A stretch of 64,000 nt of DNA from Desmodus rotundus. Lineage: Eukaryota; Chordata; Mammalia; Chiroptera; Phyllostomidae. A model generated the notes under the pieces. That model was not told where the DNA came from. It searched no databases and saw only the letters and a list, made by a program, of their open reading frames with translations. The position numbers and the translations under genes were made by a program. Location: contig NC_071392.1 of assembly GCF_022682495.2 (NCBI RefSeq), forward strand, positions 55,019,459 to 55,083,458. Direction: 5' to 3'. Positions 22,216-32,660 of the stretch are shown in pieces (the first letter of the stretch is position 1; each line of letters starts with the position of its first letter).

Positions 22216-22562
22216 AAAAGAACGTGAAAAAAAAAACTGGGTAGCAATACTTACCAAACAGAACATACTTTAAAACAAAGATTATAACAAGAGACAAAAA
22301 AGGACCCAGCAATTTCACTTCTGGGTATTCAAAAAAACACAAAGCACTAAATTAAATAGACCTATACATTTATATGTTCTTTGCAACATTATTTACAATA
22401 CCCAAGATATGCAAGCAACCTAATTATCCATCAATAGATGGAATAGATAAAGAAGTGATGCATATATACATTAGAATATGACTTGCTATAAAAAAAAAGA
22501 ATGAAATCTTGCCATCTGTAACAACATGGATGGGTCTAGAGGGTATTCTGCTGAGTAAAAGG
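22216..22562 (+). mobile_element. Old L1 remainder with large internal ORF2 deletion
   Basis: The left part (22240-22298) is still endonuclease (ACTGGGTAGCAATAC, ACTTTAAAACAAAGATTAT). At about 22299 it jumps to the ORF2 C-terminal region (GGACCCAGCAATTTCAC, ATTATTTACAATACCCAAG, CATCAATAGATGG, ATCTTGCCATCTGTAAC). Roughly 3 kb of ORF2 (RT domain) is missing, comparing with the layout of L1 at 26511-32925. It stops at 22562, where another half-L1 piece begins. Confidence 0.7.
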
Positions 22563-23165
22563 ACATTATCCAAGGTTAAAGATAAGGAGAGAATCTTAAA
22601 AGCAGCAAGAGAAGAGGAAAGAGTTACCTACAAAAGATTTCTCATTAGACTATCAGCTGATTTCTCAAAAGAAACTTTACAGGCAAGAAGGGGATGGAAA
22701 GAAGTATTCCAAGTCATGAAAGGCAAGGACCTACATCCAAGATTTCTCTATCCAGCAAAGCTATCAGTTAGAATAGAAGGGCAAACAAAGTGCTTTCTAG
22801 ATAAGGTCAAGTTAAGGACTTCATCATCACCAAGAACTTATGGTATGAAATATTAAAGGGAGTTACCTAAGAAAAAGAAGATCAAAAATATGAAATGTGG
22901 GAGGGGGTTTGGAGAGATGGGTGAAAAAGGCAAAGGGACCAAGAAGTGCAAATTGGTATTTAAAAAACTGTCCTGGGGATGTAAAGTACAGCATAGGGAA
23001 TATAGTCAGTCTATAATAACTGTGATAACTATGCATATTGTCAGATGGGTACTAGATTTATTGAGGTGATCACGTTGTAAGTTATTGAGATGTCTCATCA
23101 CTATGTTGTACACCAAAACTAACATAATATTGAATGTCAGCTGTAATTGAACAATAATTGTTTTT
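22563..23165 (+). mobile_element. Second HAL1-like fragment with a different 3' tail
   Basis: It starts inside the ORF1 C-terminal domain (similar to 21515-21800) and continues into a 3' UTR with a GTACAGCATAGGGAATATAG phrase and the end TGTACACCAAAACTAACATAA, which differs from the 3' UTR of the 20353-22215 element. Again there is no ORF2 between ORF1 and 3' UTR. The tail type is one I know from laurasiatherian L1/HAL1 elements. The open frame 22509-22856 runs across the junction with the upstream L1. Confidence 0.7.
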
Positions 23166-23289
23166 TAATGCATAACTATTTTTATCAGAGAAGTGATTGA
23201 CAAGGCCCCAGTCAATATTGTCTAGGAACAACCTTCTTTGCAGTCCTTTCCCAGGATCCCAAAGCATTTAAAATATTAGTATCCCTCAA

Positions 23290-23515
23290 ATTTATGTATT
23301 TGTTGTCTAATTGTCTCCTCCCCAATTTACAGGCAGGAAACTCCTTCAGCATCTTATTTCATATGGTATTCCTCCCTCAAACAGTGGCTTCTCACTCTCC
23401 TTGTAATTGTCTTGTTCTCTTAATGCAGTTGTTTGTCATCCCTTTAAAATGTAAGGCCCTTGAGGCAGGCATTTATTTTCCCTTTTATGTCCCCAGATCC
23501 TTTCAACCTGTTTCA
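23290..23515 (+). mobile_element. L2 LINE 3' end fragment
   Basis: The order of L2 3' end phrases is recognisable: TTAAAATGTAAGGCCCTTGAGGCAG and then TATGTCCCCAGATCCT, which corresponds to the well known 'ctccttgagggcagg...gtatccccagcacc' end. It is very diverged. Confidence 0.5.
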
Positions 23516-23542
23516 CAAAAATATGTGAGAACCTTTTACATA

Positions 23543-24100
23543 TGAGAGGGGACCTCCCCAAAAGAGGGAATTGTTTTCTCTAGGGTGGGCCCCTTGTAGT
23601 ACAGCCATATCCCGCTTTGGGGAGTGTTCTAGGAACCCAACAGTATCAAAGTACCAGCTAGCATTGTGGTGAGAGGCTATGTTCAGTCTCAGTGAATTTT
23701 TTTTAAGACTCTTTCAGCACATTTGCCCATTTCATGATGGTTGATTTGCCCACACTATGCTGAGTGTTCAGCAGTTTTTGAGCACAAATGGCATGGCCCC
23801 CACACCCCACCCTCTCTATTCACCCAATCTTGCCCCAAGTGATGTTTTTTGTTTCTGTGGATGAATAAAGTCCTCAAAGGGAAACGTTTTGCCTAAGTGG
23901 AAGAGATGAAAAAAAAAATAGCAGAAACACAAAAAGCAATCAAAATCAGCAAGTTCAAAAAATGTTTTGAGCAGTGGAAAAAAAGTCTCAATAGGTATAT
24001 TGCAGCAAATGGAGAATACTTTGAAGGTGACTGAAGTTTAAATATGTAGGAATAAATACACAATTTTTAAAATAAATTTCAATGTTGGGGTCCTCTCTCA
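23543..24100 (+). mobile_element. Mariner DNA transposon, internally deleted, TIRs and TA duplication visible
   Basis: The left end TGAGAGGGGACCTCCCC and the right end (reverse complement TGAGAGAGGACCCCAAC) are matching terminal inverted repeats, both bounded by TA (23541-23542 and 24101-24102). Inside is the C-terminal half of a mariner transposase in plus orientation with HHD at 23733-23738 and the third Asp at 23841-23843; exactly 34 residues lie between the two acidic positions, so the DD34D spacing is preserved. A stop two codons after the first Asp, a frame change after the third Asp, and the loss of the N-terminal part make it a fossil. It belongs to a different mariner family from 51200-51751. 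Confidence 0.85.
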
Positions 24101-24239
24101 TATAGTAGTAAATTTTTTAAATGAAAGGAAGATTTATACCTTACACACAGCTCATTGTTTTCTTCACAAAAGATCTTCAGTGTAACCACCAAAATCTTTT
24201 AATATGTTTATTCTGAAACTATGCAAATGAATAAATCAG

Positions 24240-24306
24240 TAATCTACCAAGCATTACTTATTGAACACCTCCTCTGTGCCCAGTCCCCTACCAGGTACTG
24301 GTAATA
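24240..24306 (-). mobile_element. MIR/L2-type core fragment
   Basis: The phrase TTATTGAACACCTCCTCTGTGCCCAG followed by TACCAGGTACTGG (shortened) is the typical 'tattgagcacctactatgtgccaggcact' block of mammalian MIR and L2 ends. It is short and old. Confidence 0.45.
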
Positions 24307-25986
24307 ATGTTTTATGGAAGGCAGCAGGTATGACCCTAAAGTCAAGGACCACAGTCTGGGCCATATCTTCCTGGGAAACTCTATTGTGCTTAGAATTCCT
24401 AAAATAATCTCTCTTGTTACTTTCTTTCTCTCATTCTGTGCCTGTTCAATTATCACTTTTATTGTTATTGCTGATATAACATTAGCACTCTATAGACTGT
24501 TCTACAACTGCCTAGCATTGATATTTTCATGGCAACAAGGAGCATTCTTCATCTGAGGAAAAGTGGAGAGGCTCTTAGCTGACCATTGGCTACAAAGTCT
24601 CTTCAGTGGCTTTTTACTTTGCTGGCTCAGAATTGCTTCTTTCTTCCCTAAAACCAGGAATCATACTCTTGCAGTGCAGCTATGAGCTATTTGGAGAAGG
24701 AAGGAAGAAAGTGTGTATGAGAGCAAACACCAACTCTTCAAATGATGCCTAGCTCCATTTCAATCAGCTAGTGTGCTGGTGAGTCACAAGTGGTGGTGCA
24801 AAAAGAGCCAAGTAGTAGATGTCTGGCTCTTGGACATGGCAACAGGTTATGGATACAGTGGTTTTGAAAGTACCTCTGCTTTCCAAAGGGAAGCACTAGA
24901 TTAGATACTCTCCACAGGACTAACTCCCCACAGTATCTAAACCATACTAAATCACAAGGGTAGTCCATAAAAGAAAACAGTAGGGTTTCAGTAGAGAGGG
25001 GAAGCCATTTCTTTGAAGACAATCCAGATGGCTATAAAGAAATGTGACATTTTGTTTCTTCCCCTCCTTTTCTCATCTTTAATCCAAACAATAGGGTTCC
25101 TGCAGGTACTGTGACAGCTGTTAGGTAGTCTGCAAAAGGGAAACTTTGTGTCCCTTTGCAGGCTAGATACAGGCTGAGCACAAATGTCTGCAGGTCTTCA
25201 GCCAGAACAGAATGAGAGCAATTACAGAAAGATGTGCCCCCAGGGACTAGGGCTTTGTGAGGATAAAAACTGGCCTCTCCTTTACAGAAGCTCAGTCACT
25301 GGTGGCCAACACCATTCACAGGGTCAGTGGATGGCAGAGTTTGGTGTAATGCAAATACGTGTGATTGCCACTAGATAGAGTGGATATAGCCTTAAGTCAT
25401 CCTGAAAAATGCTCAAGAAGGCTTTTTGCTGCAATAAAGGGAATAAAAACAACAATGTCCTGAGGTCACTTCAGGAGTCACTGGCCACTGAGTATGTGTG
25501 GGTAGAGAAAAGGTTAGCTTAAAGGAACCTACCAATAAACACTTATAAAAGATAGTACCACCAACACAATGGGCATTGAAAGGCTAAGGAAGGAATAAAG
25601 ATAGCACCTAGTAAAAATAAAGCCCTTTGCTCCATTCTACTAAAGCTCTACCTTCTCTCCCTTCTACCCCAGAAGGGTCAGAGGGCAGTGATAGAAGCTA
25701 AGGAAACAAAAGAAAGGTTGTGTCTCCTCCACCTACTTCAATTAAAGAGAATCTCAAGTGAAGCCTGAACTGTGGAGAAGGGTGAAGTTTTAAAATTATT
25801 TAAGATTACTTTATAAAAATTTAGTTTGTACTGGACTTATAAAACTTGAAAGTAACTTGTGTTAGTATCTTCTAACAATGCTCCCAAATCAATATGGAAG
25901 GGACATTGACAAGAAGGCTTTGAAGGCAGTGACAGAAAATAATTGTCATTTCCAGCTTTTATACTACTGTGTTCAGCCCTTTTGAT
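24307..25986. other. Unassigned unique-looking DNA
   Basis: No recognisable gene or repeat. GC content is somewhat higher than in the AT-rich parts and reading frames are short (longest about 84 codons at 24768-25022, minus strand) with no family signature. Confidence 0.4.
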
Positions 25987-26004
25987 AAACCAGTGATAGC
26001 CATG

Positions 26005-26213
26005 TCCTAGCTAGTATGGCTCATTGGATTGAGTGCCAGCCTGAGAACCAAAGGGTTGCTGGTTTGATTTCCAGTCAGGGCACATGTCTGGGTTGTAGGC
26101 CAGGTCCCCAGGAGGGGGTTTGCGAGAGGCAACCACACATTGGTGTCTCTCTCCCTCTCTTTCTCCTTCCCTTCCCCTCTCTCTAAAAATAAATAAATAA
26201 AATTAAAAAAGTA
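26005..26213 (+). mobile_element. VES-type SINE, plus strand
   Basis: The tRNA-like head carries an A-box-like TATGGCTCATTGG and a B-box-like GGTTTGATTTCC, followed by the CT-rich body and an AAATAAATAAA tail. Target duplications are AAACCAGTGATAGCCATG (25987-26004) and AAACCCAGTGGTAGTCATG (26214-26232). Pol III transcribes such elements; L1 proteins integrate them. Confidence 0.92.
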
Positions 26214-26232
26214 AAACCCAGTGGTAGTCATG

Positions 26233-26510
26233 TAAATGACTCAAGACTAGACCTTGAGTTTGATTGTGGGTCATTCCTCAGGCAGTGGAAGATTAATGCC
26301 ATCTCCAGATACATGGGAGAAAATGTGTGGTGTATCAGACACTGAGTGACCTGTCTGTGTTGCCTTGGCTCTTGCCTCTACCCAGCCAAGGCTACTCACT
26401 TACATCTACAAAAGGTGTTAATCTTTATGGGAACTATCAATCCCAAACAAAATAACTTAATACTTCCAAACAAAATAACTTAAAAGTTTCATGGTCAAAA
26501 ATGTGAGGTA
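26233..26510. other. Unique stretch with an 18 bp direct duplication
   Basis: The 18-mer CCAAACAAAATAACTTAA occurs at 26443-26460 and 26466-26483 (period 23). Otherwise nothing is recognised. It directly precedes the L1 5' end. Confidence 0.6.
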
Positions 26511-26706
26511 GGCGGTCTTTGGGGAAGATGGCGGCGAGATAGGTGGGAACAGAGTCCACTTCCCCTCAACACCAGTGATATAGCTAGCTGATCTGAGGAG
26601 CAGAGCGAACAGCCAACGGTATTCCAGCATATATGAAGATCTGAGACCAAAGATAGAGGACATTGAAAGATCTGAAGGCCCAAAGCAGAGACCAGAGGGC
26701 TGCGGG

Positions 26707-26874
26707 ACTCAGGCCCTAAGCAGTCGGATCTGCTGGTGATGCATGCAACTCAGGCCCGAAGCGGCTGGATTGGCTGGCTGCAAAAGACTCAGTCCCAAAG
26801 CGCCACCCCCCCCCACCCCGTCCGCACAACTCAGGCCCAAAGCTACTGGATCTTACACTACTCAGGCCCAGAGC
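26707..26874 (+). repeat. Five degenerate ~40 bp tandem units in the L1 5' UTR
   Basis: The 15-mer core ACTCAGGCCCNAAGC recurs at 26707-26721, 26748-26762, 26787-26801, 26829-26843 and 26860-26874 (each with zero to two changes), with spacings of 41, 39, 42 and 31 bp. A GGAT-CTGCTGG-like segment follows some of the cores. Confidence 0.8.
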
Positions 26875-27393
26875 TGGGAACCAGCCACCCAAACTCGACC
26901 CAGACCCCAAGCAGCAGATCTGCTGATCAATGGCCTGGCAGCCTGCAAAGGACCACACCTACAACTCCTACCTAACCCCTGCACACAGAGCCCTGCAGGG
27001 CCTACTGACTTTCTAGGACTAAGGCAGAACACCCAGCAGAGGGGAGCTGCAGGACTAGGTGAGACTACATTCCCCAGAAAGAATTGACCCACTAGGAGGC
27101 TGAACTACCCCAGACCAGCACCCAGAGACCCTAGCATTTAAGACAGGAAAGAGCAAGAAGGTGGAGTGTGAGGTGCCCCTAATTGGTACAACTCAAGGAC
27201 AGCACAACTGGTAAACTAAAGGCCTAGTGGGGAGCAGAAGGACCCTGAGGAACTGGACTGCAGGCTGAACAACAGGAAAGAGTGTGGCTCAGGAAGGGAG
27301 AAAAGTGAAACCAATGCTTCCAACCACCCCCTCCCTTTCCATAGACAGGAAGACCAGCACAACTAACCTGACTGGATTAAAGCCAGCAGAAGA

Positions 27394-27678
27394 TTTTTTT
27401 TTCCTTTCCTCCTTTCCCCATGAATTCCTTCTTCCTTTCTGTCCTTCTTTCCTTTTTTTATATTCCTTCTTCCTTCCATCCTTTACCTTTTTTATGCCCT
27501 CTTCCTGCCTTCTTTTATTTATTCTTTTGTTTTATTTTGTTAAAATTCCTTCTTATCTTGCCATCGATCTTTCTTTATTCCTTCTTCCTTCCTTCCTTTC
27601 CTTTTCTATTCCCTTTTTCCCTCCTTCCCTTCTTTTTTTTTTCTTCTTTCCCCTCTCCCCTTTCTCTTTTTCCCACAG
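27394..27678 (+). repeat. Polypyrimidine tract ending in CAG
   Basis: A TTCC/CTTCC-rich run of about 285 nt with few purines, ending TTTTTCCCACAG directly followed by GTGAGA. The open frames over it encode only Phe/Leu/Ser/Pro low-complexity and are not genes. Confidence 0.85.
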
Positions 27679-27889
27679 GTGAGAAAATAAAACCTGGAGT
27701 GCTGAAAAGACCAGAGTTAGATCGTGTTAGACCCATAAACGTCAGCTCAAGACCAGTGAGCACAGGAGATTAAGGAGACAGCACCACTGAATCCCACTGG
27801 CATTCACCATAGAAGTTATACCATAAACCCAGGGAACAAGAATAGATCAATTTAAGAAGCAGAGGCTAACAAAAAGAGTCTCACAAACA

Positions 27890-28810
27890 ATGGGAAGACA
27901 AAGAAACAATCCCCAAATGAAAGGAAAGGAGAAAGCCTCAGGAAGAATGCTAACTGAAAAAGAGGCAACTCAACTATCAGATACTGAGTTCAAAGCAATG
28001 GTTATCAGGAAGCTCACTGAGCTCACAGAGAACTACCAGAAACTACACGGAAACTACAATGACCCAACTGCAAACTATATCAACATGAAAAAGGAAATAG
28101 AAACTATCAACAAGGGCCAAGAGGAAATGAAGAATACAATTTCTGAACTGAAGAACACAGTAGAAGGAATCAAGAGCAGACTTCATGAAGCAAAGGATTG
28201 GATCAGCAAGGTGAAGGACAGAGTAGGAAAAAACACCCAGAGAGAGCAAGAAAAGGAAAACAGGCTCAGAAAGAATAAAGAGGGATTAAGGGAAATGCAG
28301 GACAACATAAAACGTAATGATATCATCATGATAGGGATACCAGAAGGAGAAGAAGAGCAAGAAATAGAAAACCTGTTTGAAAAAGTAATGATGGAAAATT
28401 TCCCTAATTTGATGAGAGAAAAAGTCACCCAAATCCAGGAATCACAGAGAGTCCCAAGCAAGAGGAACCCAAAGAGACCCACTGCAAGACACATCATAAT
28501 TAAAATGGCAAATTTCCAAGACAAAGAGAGGATCTCAAAGGTAGCAAGAGAGAAAAAGGAAGTAACATACAAGGGAGCCCCAATAAGGTTAGAAGCTGAC
28601 TTCTCAATGGAAACGCTCCAAGCCAGAAGAGAATAGCAAAACATACTCCAAATAATGAGAACCAGAGGCCTGCAACAAAGGCTACTTGCCCTGCAAGGCT
28701 CTCAATCAAGATAGAAGGCCAAACAAAGAGCTTCTCAGACAAAAGAAGTCTAAAAGATTACACCTCCACCAAACCAGCTCTGTAAGAGATGCTAAAGGCA
28801 CTGCTTTAAG
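27890..28810 (+). pseudogene. L1 ORF1 (RNA-binding chaperone), broken near its C-terminus
   Basis: The ATG at 27890 opens 248 codons (27890-28636). In order: a basic N-terminus, a long Glu/Lys/Asn-rich coiled-coil region (about residues 35-145) that would form the trimer, the RRM-like region (IMIGIPEGEEEQEIENLFEK, about 148-167) and the start of the C-terminal domain (TARHIIIKMANFQDKERI, then APIRLEADFSMETLQARRE). A TAG at 28634-28636 replaces the next conserved codon. Remaining C-terminal coding can be followed to 28810 but has a one-base frame change near 28690 and a further TAA in place of a Gln codon. The intact 248 codons compare with about 300-340 for mammalian ORF1p. ORF2 begins 46 bp further on. 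Confidence 0.9.
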
Positions 28811-28855
28811 GAAAGGAAGGAAAAGAGAAAGACAGAGGAACACAGGTATGAAAAA

Positions 28856-31800
28856 ATGGCAATGAATAGCTACCTATCGATAATAACCTTAAACGTAAAT
28901 GGATTAAATGCTCCAATCAAAAGACATAGAATAGCTGAGTATATAAGAAAACATGACCCACACATATGCTGCCTACAAGAGACCCATCTCAGAACAATAG
29001 ACCTACACAGACAGAAAGTGAAGGACTAGAAACAAATTTTCCAAGCAAATGGACAGGAAAAAAAAGCAGGGGTAGCAACACTCATATCAGACAAAATAGA
29101 CTTCAAAAGAAGGGCCACAAAGAGACACCAAGAAGGTCATTTCAAAATACTCAAAGGAAGAATCCACCAAGAAGACATAAACAATGTAAATATATATGCA
29201 CCCATTATAGGGACACCCAAATGCATAAAGAAAATCTTGGAGGACTTCAACAAAGACATTGATAGCAACACAATTATAGTAGGGGACTTTAACACCCCAC
29301 TGTCGAACATGGACAGATCTTCCTAACAAAATATCAACAAGGATATTGTGTCACTTAACAATACCCTAGAGGAAATGGACTTAACTGATATTTATAGAGC
29401 TTTTCATCTCAAAGAAGCAAAACACACATTCTTTTCAAGGGTCCATGGAACTTTTTCAAAGATAGACCACATGATAGGACACAAAGCAAGCCTCAACAAA
29501 TTCAAGAAAATTGAAATCATATCAAGCATTTTCTCTGACCAAAAGGGACTGAAACTAGAAAACAACCCCAAAAGAAAAAACCCAAAACACTCAAAATCAT
29601 GCAGACTGAATAGCATGCTATTAAACAATGAATGGGTCAAGACAAAGATTAGGGAAGAAATCAAAAACTTTCTGGAAACAAATGAAAATGAACTCACAAC
29701 AACCCAAATCCTATGGGACACAGCAAAGGCAGGTCTGAGAAGAAAGTTCACAGCAATAGAAGCGTACCTTAAAAAGATAGCAACATTTCAAACAACCTAA
29801 CCAACCCTACGCCTACAAGAACTGGAAGAACAATAAGAAAGACAGCCCAGAGCAAGCAGAAGGAAGGAAATAACCAAGATCAGAGCAGAGTTAAATGACA
29901 TAGAGACTAAAAGCTCCTTTCTAACGATCAATGAATCCAGGAGCTGGTTCTTTGAAAAGGTGAACAAAATCAACAAGCCTTTAAGTAGGCTCATCAAGAA
30001 AAAAAGAGAGAGAATCCAAATAAACACAGTTAAAAATGAAAGCAGAGAGATTACAACTGATACCACAGAAGTACAAAGGATTGTAAGAAATTGCTAAGAA
30101 GAACTGTATGCCAAGAAATTTGAAAACCTAGGTGAAATGGACACATTTCTAGAAAAGTATAATATTCCAAAATTGAATTAAAAAGAAGCAGAAAACCTGA
30201 ACAGACCAACAACAGCAGACGAAATTGAAGCAATAATCAAAAAACTCCCAACACACAAAATCCCTGGACCAGATGGTTTCACAGGAGAATTCTACAAAGT
30301 ATTTAAGGCAGAGCTAACCCCTATCCTTCACAGACTATTCAAAAAAATCCAAACTAATGGAAGTCTCCCAAACTCTTTTTATGAAGCCAGCATCATCCTA
30401 ATCCCAAAACTAGATAAAGACACAGTGAAGAAAGAGAACTTCAGGCCAATATCACTGATGAACATAGATGCTAAAATTCTCAACAAAATATTGGCAAACT
30501 GTATCCAGCAATACATTAAAAAGATCATACACCTGACAAAGTGGGATTCATCCCAGGGATGCAAGGATGGTACAATATTCGCAAATCAATAAACATAATA
30601 CATCACGTCAATAACTGCAAAGACAAATATCACATGATCATATCAATAGATTCGGAAAAAGCATTTGATAAGATATAGGACCCGTTTCTGATAAAAACAC
30701 TCAGCAAAGTGGGAATAGAGGGAGCATTCCTCAACATAATAAAGGCCATATATGAGAGACCTAGAACCAACATCATAATCAATGGACAAAAACTTAGAGC
30801 TTTCCCACTAAGATCAGGAACAAGACAAAGATGCCCTCTCTCACCACTCCTATTCAAAATAGTATTGGAAGTCCTAGCTACAGCAATCAGACATGACAAA
30901 GAAATAAAAGGCATCCAAATTGGAAAGGAGGAAATGAAACTGTCACTGTTTGCAGATGACATGAGAGTGTACATGGAAAATCCTATAGACTCCACCAAAA
31001 AACTACTCGACCTAATAAATGAATTTGGCAAAACAGCTGGATACAAAGTCAATACTCAGAAATCAAAGGCAATCCTGTATACCAACAACGAAACTGCAGA
31101 AACAGAAATCAGGAAAAAAAATCCCATTTGATATAGCAACAAGAAAAATAAAGTACCTAGGAATCAACCTAACCAAGGAGGAAAAAGACCTGTTCTCAGA
31201 AAACTACACAACAATGAAGAAAGTAATTAAGGAAGACACAAACAAATGGAAGCATGTACCATGCTCATGGATTGGAAGAATTAACATCATCAAAATGGCC
31301 ATACTACCCAAAGCGATTTATAGATTCAATGCAATCCCTATTAGAGTACTCATGATATATTTCACAGATATAGAACAAACATTTCAGAAATTCGTATGGA
31401 ACCATAAACGACCCCAAATAGCTGCAGCAATTCTAAGAAAGAACAACAAAGCAGGAGGGATCACAATACCTGATATCAAACTTTATTACAAGGCCATGGC
31501 AATCAAAACAGCCTGGTACTGGCATAAAAACAGGCACATAGACCAATGGAACAGAGACCCCAGAAATAAACTCAACCTTTATGATCAATTAATATTTGAC
31601 AAAGGAGGCAGGAGCATAAAATGGAGCCAAAACAACCTCTTCAACAAATGGTGTTGGGAGATCTGGACAGCTACGGGAGAAAAATGAAACTCGATCACCA
31701 ACTCATGCCATACATAAAAATAAATTTAAGATGGTTAAAAGACTTAAATATAAGTTGTGACACCATAAAAGTCCTAGAGGAAAAAACATCAACAGGAAAA

Positions 31801-32660
31801 TCTCAGACATTCCCTGCAGCAACATCCTCACAGACACGTCTCCTAAAGCAAGGGACATAAAGAAAAAAATAAAGAAGTGGGACCTCATTAAAATAAAAGC
31901 TTCCGCATGGCTAAAGAAAACAGCACCAAATTACAAAGAGAACCAACAGTATGGGAAAACATATTTGCCAATGATACCTCAGACAAGGGCCTGATCTCCA
32001 AAATATATAAAGAACTCACATGACTCCACTCCAGGAAGACAAACAACCCAATTAAAAAATGGGCAAAGGACTTTAACAGACACTTCTCCAAGGAAGACAT
32101 ACAGAGGTCCCAGACACATGAAAAGCCATCACTAGCCATCAGAGAGATGCAAATTAAAACCACAATGAGGTACCATCTCACACCAGTCAGAGTGGCCAAC
32201 ATAAACAAATCCACAAACAAATGTTGGAGAGGATGCGGAGGAAAGGAACCCTAGTTCACTGTTCATGGGAATGGAGACTGGTGAGGCCACTGTGGAAAAC
32301 AATATGGAATTTCCTCAGAAAACTAAAAATGGAACTGATCTTTGACCCAGCAATTCTGCTGCTGGGATTATACCTTAACAACCCTGAAACACCAGTCCAA
32401 AAGAACCAATGCACCCCAATGTTCATAGCAGCACAATTTATAATAGCCAAGTACTGGAAGCCACCTAAGTGCCCATCAGGAAACGAGTGGATCAAAAAAC
32501 CATGGTACATTTACACAATGGAATTCTACGCAGCAGAGAGAAAGAAGGAGTTTACACCCTTTGCAATAGCATGGGTGGAACTGGAGAGCATTATGTTAAG
32601 TGAAATAAGCCAGGCAGTGAGGAACAAATACTATGTGATCTTATCTTTAACTGGAACATA
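28856..32660 (+). pseudogene. L1 ORF2 (endonuclease/reverse transcriptase), multiply disrupted
   Basis: The ATG at 28856 opens the endonuclease with the NVNGLNAPIKRH and LQETH motifs. An in-frame TAG at 29027-29029 ends it after 57 codons. Further pieces: endonuclease middle with VGDFNTPLS near 29280; the end of the domain at 29348-29800, in which the SDH catalytic pair reads SDQ (codon 29540-29542, His to Gln); RT at 30709-31131 with [13 protein letters not shown] and an intact FADD box at 30949-30960; linker at 31019-31687; and C-terminal pieces at 31621-31860 and 32221-32661. The zinc-knuckle-like motif near 32220-32280 is frameshifted and its last Cys reads Trp. The product would nick DNA and prime reverse transcription from L1 RNA; this copy cannot. 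Confidence 0.9.

Larger units (their letters stand above)
26511..27889 (+). promoter_or_regulatory. L1 5' UTR / internal promoter region
   Basis: It starts with AAGATGGCGGC (26525-26535), which matches the YY1-type element at the start of mammalian L1s. It contains a GC-rich part with five ~40 bp-spaced repeats (26707-26874), a perfect 14 bp palindrome CAGCAGATCTGCTG (26912-26925), and a ~285 nt polypyrimidine tract (27394-27675). Promoter function is inferred from the family, not shown by the sequence. Confidence 0.7.

Noticed and set aside
26716..27092. Minus-strand frames in the young L1 5' UTR (76-80 codons)
   Set aside because: Position resembles primate ORF0, but there is no similarity that I can see, no good start context, and the GC-rich repeat array explains the open frame.
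27284..27773. Two overlapping frames of 117-132 codons
   Set aside because: They encode Phe/Leu/Ser/Pro low complexity because they cover a polypyrimidine tract of the L1 5' UTR.
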